Of a stretch of DNA of 44,289 bases, positions 17,096-26,902 are shown one piece after another. Positions within the stretch are counted from its first letter, which is position 1, and each line of letters opens with the position of its first letter. Source of the DNA: Hyphomicrobiales bacterium (GTDB lineage: Bacteria > Pseudomonadota > Alphaproteobacteria > Rhizobiales > Beijerinckiaceae); the NCBI GenBank assembly GCA_025362655.1, contig JANYFM010000153.1, positions 1 through 44,289 of the forward strand, read 5' to 3'. The notes under the pieces are model-generated. The model had not been told where the DNA came from and searched no databases. It saw nothing but the letters and a program-made list of their open reading frames with translations. Both the position numbers and the translations under genes were made by a program.

Positions 17096-18859
17096 ATGCG
17101 CGCGATCTGGAATTCATCCTTGGCCGTTTGTTTGGCCTTTTGCGCGCTCGGGCCGGGCGCCGCGCCCGCGCGGGCGGCGGTCGCGGAGAATATCGCCTAT
17201 GATCTCGGCGCGATCCGCTTCCTTATTCCGCGCATTGAAGCCTCGGGAAGCCCGCTCAGCGACGCGGACTTCAAGGCGCTTCTCGATGTGAACACGCCGG
17301 AAACGCTGGCGCAGCGTCTGGGCAGGCTCAACGCGGCCTCGATTTCCGCGCCGCAAATGATTCTCGAAATCAAAGCCGGCTCGAATGTGAATCGCATCGT
17401 CTACAGCGATCTGAAAATAACCGGCGTCGCCGATGGCATGGTCGAAACGGCGGGAGTCGCGGGCGCCGGGGGCGTTATGGCCGACCCCAACGGCGGCGAA
17501 ATGAAAATCACTTACGGCGCGATGACACTGCGCAAAATCAATCTTGCGCTGATGCTGCGGCTTTATGCGTCGCGGCGCAGCGACCCCAACGAGCCCCTGG
17601 CGAGCGTTTACGAGGATTTTTCGGCGGACGGATTTCAGATGACGTCGAAAGACGCGGATATATCCGTCGGCAAAATGACCGGCAGCGGCATCCGCGCGCG
17701 GGCGCTCGCCGCGCCGCTCGGCGATATTTTAGCCCTGTCAAAAGAAATGGGGCCGCCAGGCTCCAAACCTTCGCCGGAGCAGATGCAGCGCATCTTTTCG
17801 ATTCTGGGCGACTTTATGCAAAGCGTCGAAATCGGGCGGGTCGAGGCGCGCGACATGAAGGTGCGCGTCAAAAAGGAGCCTGGCGAAATCGGCATCGGCC
17901 GTATTTTCATGGGCGGCTTCGGCGGCGGGCGGCTGGCCGAAATCGCCTACGAAAATCTCTCGATGGACATGCCCGACGGCAAGGCGAAGCTCGCCCGCTT
18001 CGGCCTTCGCGGCCTCGATCTCGCCCGCGCTTTCGCGGCGATGGCGGACGCCCTGCGGCGCGGCGACACTGAATTCAAAAACACCAACCCGCGCTTGCTG
18101 ATCCCAACGCTGGCGCAGTTTCAGATCGCAGGCCTCGATCTCGACGTGCCGGATAAACTGGGACAGGGAAACTCCGAGGACGGCAAGCGCGTGCTGTTCA
18201 GCCTTGGAAATTTCGAAATCAACGCGGGGGGTTATATCGATGGCATTCCCTCGGCGCTGACGGCGAGCCTCAGCCATTTGCTGTTTCCGGTGCCAAGCCG
18301 GCCCGCCGACCCCCGGCTTGAGGGCCTGGCGGCGATGGGCATCACCAAAATTGATCTCTCGCACGGCATGGATATTCTTTGGAGCGAAGCCTCCAGGGAA
18401 ATCGGCATCCGGGAATATTCGATTGATTTGGGCGGGCTTGGCTCGGCGCGCCTGAGCGGCATCATCGGCAATGTGCCCAAAGACCTGTTTTCTTCAAATA
18501 TGGCGCTGGTGCAGGCAGCCGCGTTCGGCGCGCTGATCCAGAGCGCCGATCTCAAAATCATCAATCTGGGCATCTTTGAAAAGGCGCTCGCCATGCAGGC
18601 GGGACAAACCAGTCAAACGCCGGCGCAATTACAGCAGACGCTGGTGGCCGGCGCGGCGATGGGCGTCCCCGCCATGCTGGGCGGCGGAACGGCCGCGCGC
18701 GATTTAGGCAATGCGCTGGCGAAATTCGCCGCCGAACCCAAAAACCTGCGCATCACCGCGCGCGCCAAAGCCGGTTTGGGCGCGTCAGACCTGATGCTGC
18801 TGTCAAACCCCGCCGCGCTGCTTGAAAAGCTTGAGGTGAGCGCGGCGGCGAACGAATAG
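17096..18859 (+). CDS. Large exported protein of unknown function
   Basis: A 587-residue protein with a signal peptide (MRAIWNSSLAVCLAFCALGPG...ARAA) and no membrane anchor or lipobox that I can see. I do not recognise a domain. The body alternates predicted beta-strands of the pattern IVYSDLKITGVADG, IGRVEARDMKVRV and ALIQSADLKIINLG with helices. Phrases such as ENLSMDMPDGKAKLARFGLRGLDL recur loosely, which suggests repeated units. This recalls AsmA- or DUF945-like periplasmic proteins, but that is only an impression of texture. Start at ATG 17096 behind TTTGGAGG. It follows the PfkB gene by 87 nt and converges on the GST gene with a 3-nt gap. Confidence 0.75.
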   Translation: MRAIWNSSLAVCLAFCALGPGAAPARAAVAENIAYDLGAIRFLIPRIEASGSPLSDADFKALLDVNTPETLAQRLGRLNAASISAPQMILEIKAGSNVNRIVYSDLKITGVADGMVETAGVAGAGGVMADPNGGEMKITYGAMTLRKINLALMLRLYASRRSDPNEPLASVYEDFSADGFQMTSKDADISVGKMTGSGIRARALAAPLGDILALSKEMGPPGSKPSPEQMQRIFSILGDFMQSVEIGRVEARDMKVRVKKEPGEIGIGRIFMGGFGGGRLAEIAYENLSMDMPDGKAKLARFGLRGLDLARAFAAMADALRRGDTEFKNTNPRLLIPTLAQFQIAGLDLDVPDKLGQGNSEDGKRVLFSLGNFEINAGGYIDGIPSALTASLSHLLFPVPSRPADPRLEGLAAMGITKIDLSHGMDILWSEASREIGIREYSIDLGGLGSARLSGIIGNVPKDLFSSNMALVQAAAFGALIQSADLKIINLGIFEKALAMQAGQTSQTPAQLQQTLVAGAAMGVPAMLGGGTAARDLGNALAKFAAEPKNLRITARAKAGLGASDLMLLSNPAALLEKLEVSAAANE

Positions 18860-18862
18860 GGC

Positions 18863-19510
18863 TCAGCCCGCGCCTTTGGCCTCCGCCTCGTGTTTGTCCG
18901 CCAGCGCGGCGTCCTCGGCGTCTATTTTTGCCGCCGAGGGACGGGCTTTCACCCGGCCGATATAGGCCATGATTTCGGGCAATTCCGGCACGATTTTGAA
19001 TGCCACCGTCCAGCCCAGCGCCGTGCCCCATAAAATATCGGCGGCCGAAAAGCGCTCGCCCAGCAGCCACGGCCCCTTGCGCAATTGCGCGACGAGCGTC
19101 CCCAGCATCGTGTCAAAATCGCCATAGGGAGACATGGCCAGCGGCGCTTGTTCGCGTTTCATCGCGCGGTCAACCAGCGCCGGCTCAAAGCTGGAGCCAT
19201 AATAGACGAGCCAGCGCAGATAAGGCCCGCGCAGGGGATCGCCGATGGCGGGCGCCAGGCCCGCGCCGGGGAATTCATCGGCAAGATAGATGAAAATCGC
19301 GCCCTGCTCCGTCACGAGTTCGCCGCCGTGGATGATGGAGGGAACCTTGCCCATGGGATTGACGGCAAGGAACGCGCTCTTGCGCTGATCGCCGGCTTTC
19401 ATATTAACCGCATGCAGATTGTAGGGCGCTCCAAGCTCCTCCAGCAGCATCCGCACGCCGGTCGAGCGGGTGCGCGGCGAATGATAAAAATCGAGCTTGC
19501 GCTTTTCCAT
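18863..19510 (-). CDS. Glutathione S-transferase family protein
   Basis: A 215-residue protein with an N-terminal thioredoxin-like GST domain: KLDFYHSPRTRSTGVRMLLEEL, the cis-proline motif NPMGKVPSIIHGG and the glutathione gamma-glutamyl contact TEQGAIFIYLAD. An all-helical C-terminal domain follows (LLGERFSAADILWGTALG). It probably conjugates or uses glutathione in the cytoplasm; the substrate is unknown. It lies 14 nt downstream of maeB on the same strand and is likely co-transcribed. Start at ATG 19510 behind GGGAGAAA. Confidence 0.9.
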   Translation of the reverse strand: MEKRKLDFYHSPRTRSTGVRMLLEELGAPYNLHAVNMKAGDQRKSAFLAVNPMGKVPSIIHGGELVTEQGAIFIYLADEFPGAGLAPAIGDPLRGPYLRWLVYYGSSFEPALVDRAMKREQAPLAMSPYGDFDTMLGTLVAQLRKGPWLLGERFSAADILWGTALGWTVAFKIVPELPEIMAYIGRVKARPSAAKIDAEDAALADKHEAEAKGAG

Positions 19511-19524
19511 GAAAGTTTCTCCCG

Positions 19525-21816
19525 TCAGGCCGGCGTGTCGTGGGTTTGCGCCTCGGTCACCGCAACGGCCGTCATATTGACTATGCCGCGCGCGGTAACG
19601 GAGGGGGTGAGAACATGCGCCGGCTTTGCGGCGCCGATAAGGATGGGGCCGACGGGCAGCGCGTCGGCGATGATTTTGACGAGCTGAAAGGCTATATTGG
19701 CGGCGTCGAGCGAGGGCATGACGAGCATGTTGGCCTCGCCTTTCAGTTGCGCGCCGGGCAGCACGAGATCGCGGATTTTTTGCGATAAAGCCGAATCCGC
19801 CTGCATCTCGCCGTCGATCTCCAGCGCCGGATTGGCCGCCCGCACCAAAGCCAGCGCCTCGCGCATTTTGCGGGCGGAGGGATCGTTATGCGAGCCGAAA
19901 TCGGAATGCGAGAGCATCGCCACTTTCGGCGTCATGCCAAAGCGCCGCACATGGGAGGCGCAGGCGACCGTCATTTCAGCAATTTCCACCGCCGTCGGGT
20001 TTTCGCGAACATGGGTGTCGGCCAAAAAGAACGCCCCCGCCGAGGTGATTAGCAAACTCATCGCGGAAAATTCATGGACGCCCGGCGCGAGGCCGATGAT
20101 CGTGCGTATCTGCTGAAGGCGCGAGGTGAAGCGCCCCTCCAGCCCGCACAGCATGGCATCGACGTCGCCCCGGCGAACCGCCAGCGCCGCGATGGCCGTC
20201 GTGCTGGTGCGCACATTCGCCCGCGCCGCGTCCGGCGTCACGCCGTCGCGGCCGGCGCATTCGATGAGCGTCGCCACATAGGAATCATAGCGCCGGTCGT
20301 CCTCTGGATTGACCAGTTCAAAATCGCGCCCCGGGCGGATCGAAAGGCCGAACCGGCCCAGCCGCTGCTCGACGATTTTCGGTCTTCCTATAAGAATGGG
20401 AATGGCGAGCCCGTCTTCGATCACCACCTGCGCCGCGCGCAGCACGCGCTCGTCCTCGCCGTCGGCGTAGATGACCCGCTTGGGGTTGGCGCGCGCGGCG
20501 CTGAACAGCGGCTTCATGATATAGCCGGAGCGGAAGACAAAGCGCGAAAGGTCCTCCTGATAAGCATCGAAATCCGCGATGGGCTTGCGCGCGACGCCCG
20601 ATGCCATCGCCGCGCGGGCGACCGCGGGGGCAATGCGCAGAATGAGCCGGGGATCAAACGGCGTTGGAATCAGCGAGGTCGGCCCGAACAGCGGGGTTTC
20701 CCCGGAATAGGCGCGCGCAGCCACCTCGGACGGCGCCTCGCGCGCCAGAGCGGCGATGGCGCCCACGGCGGCGAGCTTCATTTCCTCGTTGATGGTTGAG
20801 GCGCCGGTATCGAGAGCGCCGCGGAAAATATAGGGAAAGCAAAGGACGTTGTTGACCTGATTGGGATAGTCGGAACGCCCGGTGCAAATGATTGCATCGG
20901 GGCGGACCGCCAGCGCCTCCTCCGGCATAATTTCGGGCGTCGGATTGGCAAGCGCCAGGATCAGCGGCCGCTCGCCCATGGTTTTGACCATATCGGCTTT
21001 CAGCACGCCGCCGGCGGACAGGCCGAGAAACACATCGGCGCCGGCGAGGATTTCAGCCAGGCTTCGTTTGGCGGTTTTCTGGGCGTAGATCGATTTCCAC
21101 GGGTCCATCAGTTTTTCGCGGCCCTCGTAAACCACTCCCTCAAGATCGCTGATCCAGATGTTTTCCCGCCGCGCGCCCAGCGACACCAGCAGATTGAGGC
21201 AGGCCAGCGCGGCTGCGCCGGCGCCGGAGGCGACGATTTTCACATCCGCGATTTTTTTGCCGCCCAGCTCCAAAGCATTGGAGACCGCCGCGCCGACAAT
21301 GATCGCGGTGCCGTGCTGATCATCGTGAAAAACCGGGATCGCCATGCGCTCGCGCAGGCGCCGCTCGACTTCAAAACATTCGGGCGCTTTGAAGTCCTCC
21401 AGATTGATGCCGCCGAAAGTCGGCTCCAGCGCCGAAATAATGTCGACGAGCTTATCGACGTTCTTCTCCGCCAGCTCGATGTCGAACACATCGATCCCGG
21501 CGAATTTCTTGAACAGGACCGCCTTGCCCTCCATGACCGGCTTTGCCGCGAGCGGCCCGATATCGCCGAGCCCCAAAACCGCCGTGCCATTGGTGATGAC
21601 GGCGACGAGATTTTGGCGGGCCGTCAGCTCCGCCGCCTGGCCGGGGTCGTCAACGATGGCTTCGCAGGCCGCCGCCACGCCAGGCGAATAGGCGAGAGCG
21701 AGATCCCGCTGGTTGCCGAGCGGCTTGGTGGCGTGAATCTCCAGCTTTCCCGGCTTTGGGTAGCGGTGATAGACCAGTGCGCCGGCGCGCATGTCCTCGG
21801 AAACTGTCGATTTCAT
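19525..21816 (-). CDS. maeB: NADP-dependent malic enzyme with phosphotransacetylase-like tail
   Basis: A 763-residue MaeB-type enzyme that oxidatively decarboxylates malate to pyruvate with NADP. The N-terminal malic domain ([31 protein letters not shown]) and the NAD(P)-binding domain ([22 protein letters not shown]) fill about residues 1-420. The rest is a phosphotransacetylase-like domain ([18 protein letters not shown]), which in this family is regulatory, responding to acetyl-CoA, rather than catalytic. The length is typical of the fused form. Start at ATG 21816. It is divergent from a Bug gene and followed closely by the GST gene. Confidence 0.95.
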   Translation of the reverse strand: MKSTVSEDMRAGALVYHRYPKPGKLEIHATKPLGNQRDLALAYSPGVAAACEAIVDDPGQAAELTARQNLVAVITNGTAVLGLGDIGPLAAKPVMEGKAVLFKKFAGIDVFDIELAEKNVDKLVDIISALEPTFGGINLEDFKAPECFEVERRLRERMAIPVFHDDQHGTAIIVGAAVSNALELGGKKIADVKIVASGAGAAALACLNLLVSLGARRENIWISDLEGVVYEGREKLMDPWKSIYAQKTAKRSLAEILAGADVFLGLSAGGVLKADMVKTMGERPLILALANPTPEIMPEEALAVRPDAIICTGRSDYPNQVNNVLCFPYIFRGALDTGASTINEEMKLAAVGAIAALAREAPSEVAARAYSGETPLFGPTSLIPTPFDPRLILRIAPAVARAAMASGVARKPIADFDAYQEDLSRFVFRSGYIMKPLFSAARANPKRVIYADGEDERVLRAAQVVIEDGLAIPILIGRPKIVEQRLGRFGLSIRPGRDFELVNPEDDRRYDSYVATLIECAGRDGVTPDAARANVRTSTTAIAALAVRRGDVDAMLCGLEGRFTSRLQQIRTIIGLAPGVHEFSAMSLLITSAGAFFLADTHVRENPTAVEIAEMTVACASHVRRFGMTPKVAMLSHSDFGSHNDPSARKMREALALVRAANPALEIDGEMQADSALSQKIRDLVLPGAQLKGEANMLVMPSLDAANIAFQLVKIIADALPVGPILIGAAKPAHVLTPSVTARGIVNMTAVAVTEAQTHDTPA

Positions 21817-21900
21817 TCATCCCCCCGTGCCGCCGCTTTTCCGGCGGACGCCGATCCTACACGGCGCGGCGGCGCGCGTCAGCCCTTTGCCATGGGCGCG

Positions 21901-21919
21901 GGCAAATGCTCTATTTGCC
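21901..21919. promoter_or_regulatory. Palindromic site upstream of second Bug gene
   Basis: Perfect 7-bp arms GGCAAAT and ATTTGCC around a 5-nt centre lie 31 bp before the start of the Bug gene, in the maeB/Bug divergent region. AT-containing palindromes are rare in this GC-rich DNA, so an operator is plausible. A leader hairpin is the alternative. Confidence 0.5.
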
Positions 21920-21950
21920 GCAATTGGCAGTTCGGCATAGCGGAGGCCCG

Positions 21951-22928
21951 ATGCGTCGGCGTGAATTCATCGGCGGGGCCGGCGCGTCGCTTGCGGCGCC
22001 CGCCATCGCGCGCGCGCAGTCGCCATGGCCCGACCGGCCGATCCGGCTCGTCGTGCCCTGGGCGCCAGGGGGCGTCAATGACGCGGCGGCGCGGCCCTGG
22101 GCGGAGACCGTCCGGGCGACCCTTGGCACTGTCACCATTGACAATATCGGCGGCGCGGGCGGCGTTGTCGGCGCCACGGCCGCGGCGCGCGCTTCGCCCG
22201 ACGGCTATACGCTGCTGCTGGGCGGCGGCGCGACGCACATTGTCAATCCCGTTGCCCTCGCCCGCATCGGCTATGACCCGCTGCGCGATTTCGACGCGGC
22301 GGCCATATTGTCGATCAGCGGCGTCGCCATCGCGCTGCATCCCTCGCTCGGCATTTCCACGCTGAAGGATTTCATCGCTTACGCCAAAGCCAATCCCGGC
22401 AAACTCTCGTATGGCACGCCCGGCGTCGGCTCGACCGCGCATATGGCGGGTGAAATGTTCAAATTCCTGACGGGAACCCAGGATATCGTGCATGTCGCCT
22501 ACCGCGGCGGCGGGCCTGCTTTGAACGATCTTATCGGCGGGCAGATCACCATCGCCGCGCTCAACACGACGGGGCAAATCCTCCAGCTCGCCGAGACCGG
22601 CAAAATCGTTCTGCTTTGCGTGTCCACGCCGCGCCGCCTATCCAGCCTGCCGGATTTGCCGACCGGCGAGGAGGCGGGCGTGCCGGGTTTCGTCGCGATG
22701 AATTTCGCTGGGATTTTCGCGCCGGCCAAAACGCCGCCCGCGCGCCTCGCGAAAATCGCCGAGGCGACGCGCGCGGCCATGCAGGAGCCGGCCTATCTCA
22801 AAATTCTAGCGGCGGCGGGGTTTGAAGCCTCCACTGACACGACGCCGGAAAAAGCCACCCGGTTTGTCACCGAGGAAATCGCGCGCTGGACGCCGGTTAT
22901 CAAGGCTATCGGGTTCCGGCTGGAGTGA
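21951..22928 (+). CDS. Bug/TctC-family solute-binding protein 2, Tat-type signal
   Basis: A 325-residue Bug-family periplasmic binding protein. The signal starts MRRREFIGGAGASLAAPAIA, which reads as a twin-arginine signal, so it may be exported folded. Family motifs follow: WPDRPIRLVVPWAPGGVNDA, ARASPDGYTLLLGGG and KLSYGTPGVGSTAHMAGE. I start at ATG 21951 behind CGGAGG. The track extends 65 residues upstream into the maeB control region without support. No TctA/TctB membrane genes are adjacent. The ligand is unknown. Confidence 0.88.
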   Translation: MRRREFIGGAGASLAAPAIARAQSPWPDRPIRLVVPWAPGGVNDAAARPWAETVRATLGTVTIDNIGGAGGVVGATAAARASPDGYTLLLGGGATHIVNPVALARIGYDPLRDFDAAAILSISGVAIALHPSLGISTLKDFIAYAKANPGKLSYGTPGVGSTAHMAGEMFKFLTGTQDIVHVAYRGGGPALNDLIGGQITIAALNTTGQILQLAETGKIVLLCVSTPRRLSSLPDLPTGEEAGVPGFVAMNFAGIFAPAKTPPARLAKIAEATRAAMQEPAYLKILAAAGFEASTDTTPEKATRFVTEEIARWTPVIKAIGFRLE

Positions 22929-22990
22929 CAGCGGGCTTGTATCATCGGGAGTGATGCGCCAGTCTCGATATCCGTTCCATCGCGCCCTTC

Positions 22991-23018
22991 TTGATTGCAC
23001 CCGCCCGCTTGCCATAAT
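22991..23018 (+). promoter_or_regulatory. Candidate sigma70 promoter for third Bug gene
   Basis: TTGATT, a 16-nt spacer and CATAAT (five of six bases) end 33 nt before the ATG at 23052. This suggests the third Bug gene is transcribed separately from the second. Confidence 0.5.
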
Positions 23019-23051
23019 TGCGCGCCAAACTTCAACTGACAGGACGGGATA

Positions 23052-24044
23052 ATGGCGGGCGGAATGCTTCGGACAATTGCAGCGGCCCTGTTCCTCGTGG
23101 CGGCCTTCTCCCCGGCCCCCGCTCAGGACGCAGCGGCGAATTATCCCGGGGGAACCGTGGTTGTCGTGGTGCCCTATCCGCCGGGCGGACCGCCCGACGT
23201 GATCGCGCGCATTCTGACACCGGCTTTGCAAACGATCCTCGGCAGGCCCGTCATCGTCGAGAACCGCGCCGGCGCGTCGGGGGCTCTGGGGGCGTCATCG
23301 GTGGCGCGCGCGGCGCCGGACGGATTGACGCTGCTGCTGATCGATCCTTCGCTGACGGTCGCGCAAAACATCAACGCAAAGCCGGGCTTCGATCCGCAAA
23401 AGGATTTCGCGTGGGTGGCGCCGCTGATGCGCTCCTATATGACGCTGGTGGTGCATCCCTCCGTGCCCGCAAGGACCGCGCCGGAGTTTGTCGCGCTGGC
23501 AAAGCAAAAGCCGGGCGCTCTGCAATACGGGACCTCCGGCATCGGATCGCCGCCTTATCTTGGCGCGCTGGCTTTTATCCAAGCCACCGGGATCGATCTT
23601 CTGCATGTGCCCTATCGCGGCGCGGCGCTGGCGCTGAACGAGGCGGCGGGCGGGCATATCGCCTCGGTCTTCGTCAGCCAGGCGACCGCCGGCGCGCAGG
23701 TGAAAGGCGGCGCGCTGCGCCTGCTCGGCGTCTACGGCGAAGATCGCCTGCGGGCTTTTCCGGACACGCCGACATTCAAAGAAAGCGGAATCGATACGCC
23801 TGTCGCCAATCAGGGGACATGGTTTGGCATCGCCGCGCCCTCGGCGACGCCGCGCGCCATCGTGATGAAGCTAAACGGCGCTGTAAATGAGGCTCTGCGC
23901 GATCCCAAAACAAGATCGCTTCTGGAGACCGCGGACTTCGTGAAAATCAACGGCGGCGCGCCGGAGGAACTGGGCGCCCTCGTCGACAGCAACGCGGTCT
24001 ATTGGCGCGAGTCTTTTGCGAAAGCGGGGATAAGGGCAGAGTAG
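23052..24044 (+). CDS. Bug/TctC-family solute-binding protein 3
   Basis: A 330-residue Bug-family periplasmic binding protein with a Sec signal peptide (LRTIAAALFLVAAFSPAPAQ). Motifs include VVVVVPYPPGGPPDVIARIL, ARAAPDGLTLLLIDPSL and LQYGTSGIGSPPYLGAL. It is clearly diverged from Bug proteins 1 and 2, so a recent tandem duplication is unlikely and the ligands probably differ. Start at ATG 23052; ATG 23064 inside the signal is a weaker alternative. It has its own candidate promoter and converges on holC. Confidence 0.88.
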   Translation: MAGGMLRTIAAALFLVAAFSPAPAQDAAANYPGGTVVVVVPYPPGGPPDVIARILTPALQTILGRPVIVENRAGASGALGASSVARAAPDGLTLLLIDPSLTVAQNINAKPGFDPQKDFAWVAPLMRSYMTLVVHPSVPARTAPEFVALAKQKPGALQYGTSGIGSPPYLGALAFIQATGIDLLHVPYRGAALALNEAAGGHIASVFVSQATAGAQVKGGALRLLGVYGEDRLRAFPDTPTFKESGIDTPVANQGTWFGIAAPSATPRAIVMKLNGAVNEALRDPKTRSLLETADFVKINGGAPEELGALVDSNAVYWRESFAKAGIRAE

Positions 24045-24048
24045 CGGA

Positions 24049-24094
24049 TAGCGGGCAGGAAAAGCATCCAGACCGGGATCTCCCCTGCCCGCTA
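24049..24094. terminator. Inverted repeat between convergent Bug 3 and holC genes
   Basis: Perfect 11-bp arms TAGCGGGCAGG and CCTGCCCGCTA are separated by 24 nt. It starts four bases after the Bug 3 stop and includes the holC stop codon. The position suits a two-way terminator, but there is no T-run on either strand, so Rho-independent termination is not certain. Confidence 0.45.
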
Positions 24095-24550
24095 CCCGCC
24101 CTTCTCCCACCCGCCGCTCTCATTCTGCTTCCAATACGCAAGCCCGCAATTCAGCGCTTTGAGGGCGCTCCATTGGCCGCGCGCGGCTTGCAGCTCAGCC
24201 TCGTCATTGCCATCGAAGAGCACGAACAGGCGCTCGTATTGCCGCGAGGCGGCGAGCGCCGGGGTGATGGCGGAGCCCTCAACGAAGAAACGCGCCGCCG
24301 CGCCATTGGGGTTTTCATCTGAAGTTGTCAGGAAAACCGGCTGCATGGCTTCGTCGCCGTCGCGCGCCGTGCCGTGAGCCAGAAAGCTATCCTCGGACCA
24401 GGTCCAGAGAGCCTCGTCCAGCGCGGTGACGCGCTCATCGCTGGTTGCCTGCACGACGCAGCGCCAGCCGCGCTGGCCGCAGCGCTCCAGCAGAAGGGGC
24501 AGCGCGCGGTCGAGGCGGTGGCGTGTCAGATGGTAGAACCAGATTTCCAT
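24092..24550 (-). CDS. holC: DNA polymerase III chi subunit
   Basis: A 152-residue HolC protein, the chi subunit that links the clamp loader to single-strand binding protein. The family start WFYHLTRHRLDRALPLLLER and the later SRQYERLFVLFDGNDEAELQ are visible. ATG 24550 directly abuts the stop of the upstream small gene, with no gap, so translation is probably coupled. holC downstream of pepA is the classical arrangement; here a small exported protein sits between them. Its stop lies inside an inverted repeat. Confidence 0.9.
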   Translation of the reverse strand: MEIWFYHLTRHRLDRALPLLLERCGQRGWRCVVQATSDERVTALDEALWTWSEDSFLAHGTARDGDEAMQPVFLTTSDENPNGAAARFFVEGSAITPALAASRQYERLFVLFDGNDEAELQAARGQWSALKALNCGLAYWKQNESGGWEKGG

Positions 24551-25072
24551 TCATCCCCCGTTGAGAAGGATGAAGGTCCTTTCGGTGCGCGTCCACACCA
24601 CGCCGACCTCAACATCGCCAGCGAGGTGCTCCTCGGTCTTGCCGGCGACGGAGACGTCTCCGCGCTCAGCCGAGCCGCGCAGATATTCAGCGGCATCGCG
24701 GGCCAGCGCGAGGGTCATGGCGTTTGCGCGGGCTTGCGGCCAGCCAAGGGCCGAAATCAACGCCGCCGTTTGCGCCTCGGCGAAATGCCCGGCCAAAGCC
24801 GCGTCGGCGGGCAAATGGATCGTTGCCTCGAAACTCACGAACGCCTCGCCGCGGCAGCGCAGCATGCCGTCGATGCGGGCGCGGCTGACGAGATCATATT
24901 GCTCGATCCCCGTCGCCGAGCCGCGCGAGACAACGAGCGGCCGCGCGAAGTCGGCCTTCAACTCGCCGGAAGCGCGGGTCATCGCCTCGCGAAATTTGCC
25001 GCAGCCGGCTGTTTCGGCGCCCGCCGGCGCGGCGAAAGCGCAAGATATCAAAGCGAGGAGAACGCGCTTCAT
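24551..25072 (-). CDS. Small exported protein between pepA and holC
   Basis: A 173-residue protein with a signal peptide (MKRVLLALISCAFAAPAGAE) and a body of mixed helix and strand. It has three cysteines outside the signal-peptide core or mature start (CGKF, MLRCRG and none later that I can pair with certainty). I do not recognise the family. It starts 21 nt after the pepA stop and its stop abuts the holC start, so it belongs to the pepA-holC transcript. Its role is unknown. Export from an operon of cytoplasmic proteins is unusual. Confidence 0.75.
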   Translation of the reverse strand: MKRVLLALISCAFAAPAGAETAGCGKFREAMTRASGELKADFARPLVVSRGSATGIEQYDLVSRARIDGMLRCRGEAFVSFEATIHLPADAALAGHFAEAQTAALISALGWPQARANAMTLALARDAAEYLRGSAERGDVSVAGKTEEHLAGDVEVGVVWTRTERTFILLNGG

Positions 25073-25093
25073 GGGAAATCCCAGCCTTGCGGC

Positions 25094-26626
25094 TCAGCCC
25101 TCGTAGTGGTCGGCAACGAGCCGGTCGAGCAGGCGAACGCCCCAGCCCGAGCCCCAGCTATGATTGATCTCGCTCTGCGGTGACGACATTCCGGTTCCCG
25201 CGATATCCAGATGCGCCCACGGCACGTCGTTGACGAAGCGCTGGAGGATTTGCGCCGCCGTGATCGAGCCGGCGTGGCGGCCGCCGACATTTTTCATGTC
25301 GGCGAATTTCGATTCGATCATTTTCTCGTAAGCCGGCCCCATCGGCATGCGCCAGAGCTTTTCGCCTGTCGCGAGGCCGGCTTTGGCCAGCCGCTCCGAC
25401 AATTCGTCATTGTTGGAGAAAAGGCCCGCATATTCGCTGCCCAGCGACACGAGGATCGCGCCGGTCAGCGTCGCGAGATCGATCATGAACTTCGGCTTGT
25501 ATTTGTCCTGCACATACCAAAGCACGTCGGCCAGCACGAGGCGGCCCTCCGCATCGGTGTTGATAATTTCGATGGTCTGGCCGGACATGGTTTTGACGAT
25601 GTCGCCGGGACGCTGGGCGTTGGCGCCGGGCATGTTCTCGACAATGCCGATGGCGCCGATGGCGTTGACCCTGGCTTTGCGTCCCGCCAGCGCCTGCATC
25701 AGGCCGGTGACGCAGGCGGCGCCGGCCATATCGCCCTTCATATCCTCCATGCCGCCCGCGGGCTTGATGGAAATGCCCCCGGTGTCGAATGTGACGCCCT
25801 TGCCGATAAAGGCGACCGGCGCCTCGCCGGGCTTGCCGCCGTTCCAGCGCATGATGACGCAGCGGCTGTCGCGCGCCGAGCCCTGTCCCACGCCGAGCAA
25901 AGCGTTCATTCCGAGCTTCGTCATCGCCTCGACATCGAGAATGTCGATCTCAAGGCCCAGCTTTTCCAGCGTCTTGGCGCGGTGCGCGAATTCCACGGGG
26001 AAAAGCACGTTCGGCGGCTCGTTGACGAGCGAGCGGGCAAACAGCACGCCTTCAGCAATCGCGTCGCGCGCGATGGAAGCCTGGCGCGCGGCGGCGGGAT
26101 CAGCGACGCCGATGGTGACTTTGACGGAGGCGGGCTTCTCGTCCTCGTCCTTTTTCTTGGCGGTTTTGTAAAGGTCGAAACTATAGGCGCGCAGCTTGAC
26201 GCCCATCATGAAGTCGGCGGCGGCGGCGGCGGGATCGCCTTTCCAGTCGAGGAGATCAAAGACGATATGAATGGTTTCCGCGCCGCCGGCTTTTCCCATG
26301 GCGTGGCCGCCAAGCGCGGCGAAATCGATCTCCGGGGCTTCGGGGGCGGTCTTCTTGGCCGGACTGGCTCCGGCGACGATCAACCTGCCCGCGTGAATGT
26401 GGGCAGGAGCCAGCAGGTCCATCGCGGAGAGGACCTTGCCCTTGAATTTCGCCGCCGCGGCGGCGCGCGGCAGAATGTCGGCGGCGGCGCCCAGCAGGGA
26501 CCGGGTCGCGTCCGAAAACGATAATCCCTCGCCGGCAAATACGATCAGCGTGTCGGGCCCGGTCCCCGTTCCCTGAGCGTGAAGTTCTGACAGGGGCGCA
26601 AAGGCTACATCTACCGTCTGGTGCAT
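25094..26626 (-). CDS. pepA: Leucyl aminopeptidase (M17)
   Basis: A 510-residue cytosolic metallo-aminopeptidase that removes N-terminal residues from peptides. The M17 active-site signature [12 protein letters not shown] is present, as are metal-binding regions [28 protein letters not shown] and DLATLTGA. The N-terminal domain covers about residues 1-180. I start at ATG 26626 (MHQTVDV). The track's 51 further residues are Arg- and Cys-rich noise in the divergent control region. PepA can also bind DNA in E. coli, which is not assessable here. It is divergent from lptF. Confidence 0.95.
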   Translation of the reverse strand: MHQTVDVAFAPLSELHAQGTGTGPDTLIVFAGEGLSFSDATRSLLGAAADILPRAAAAAKFKGKVLSAMDLLAPAHIHAGRLIVAGASPAKKTAPEAPEIDFAALGGHAMGKAGGAETIHIVFDLLDWKGDPAAAAADFMMGVKLRAYSFDLYKTAKKKDEDEKPASVKVTIGVADPAAARQASIARDAIAEGVLFARSLVNEPPNVLFPVEFAHRAKTLEKLGLEIDILDVEAMTKLGMNALLGVGQGSARDSRCVIMRWNGGKPGEAPVAFIGKGVTFDTGGISIKPAGGMEDMKGDMAGAACVTGLMQALAGRKARVNAIGAIGIVENMPGANAQRPGDIVKTMSGQTIEIINTDAEGRLVLADVLWYVQDKYKPKFMIDLATLTGAILVSLGSEYAGLFSNNDELSERLAKAGLATGEKLWRMPMGPAYEKMIESKFADMKNVGGRHAGSITAAQILQRFVNDVPWAHLDIAGTGMSSPQSEINHSWGSGWGVRLLDRLVADHYEG

Positions 26627-26902
26627 GGCGATCTCTGGATGGAAGCCGGCGGAAGGCCGGCGAAAAGGACAGGCTTTCTGTGGCGGTTTTCGGGCGCAGG
26701 CGCAACATGTCCGCCGCCCCGCCGCGCGAAAGCCGCCATCAATCCGCCGCGAGTCCAGGTTGGCGTGTCTTTGGCGCAACGCTGGCGCGCCAACCCCTTG
26801 AGAGCGCGGGGACCGCGGCTTCAGCGCCTTGCGCGCGGGCGCCGGGGCGGCTAGCCAAAGATGCGCCGCAAGGCGGGATTCACGGCCCGGGTTCCCGACG
26901 AA

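Noticed and set aside
25211-26524. 437-residue plus-strand ORF opposite pepA
   Set aside because: Antisense shadow of a clear M17 peptidase; composition is His/Asp/Arg-rich noise typical of the complement of GC-rich genes, with no start context.
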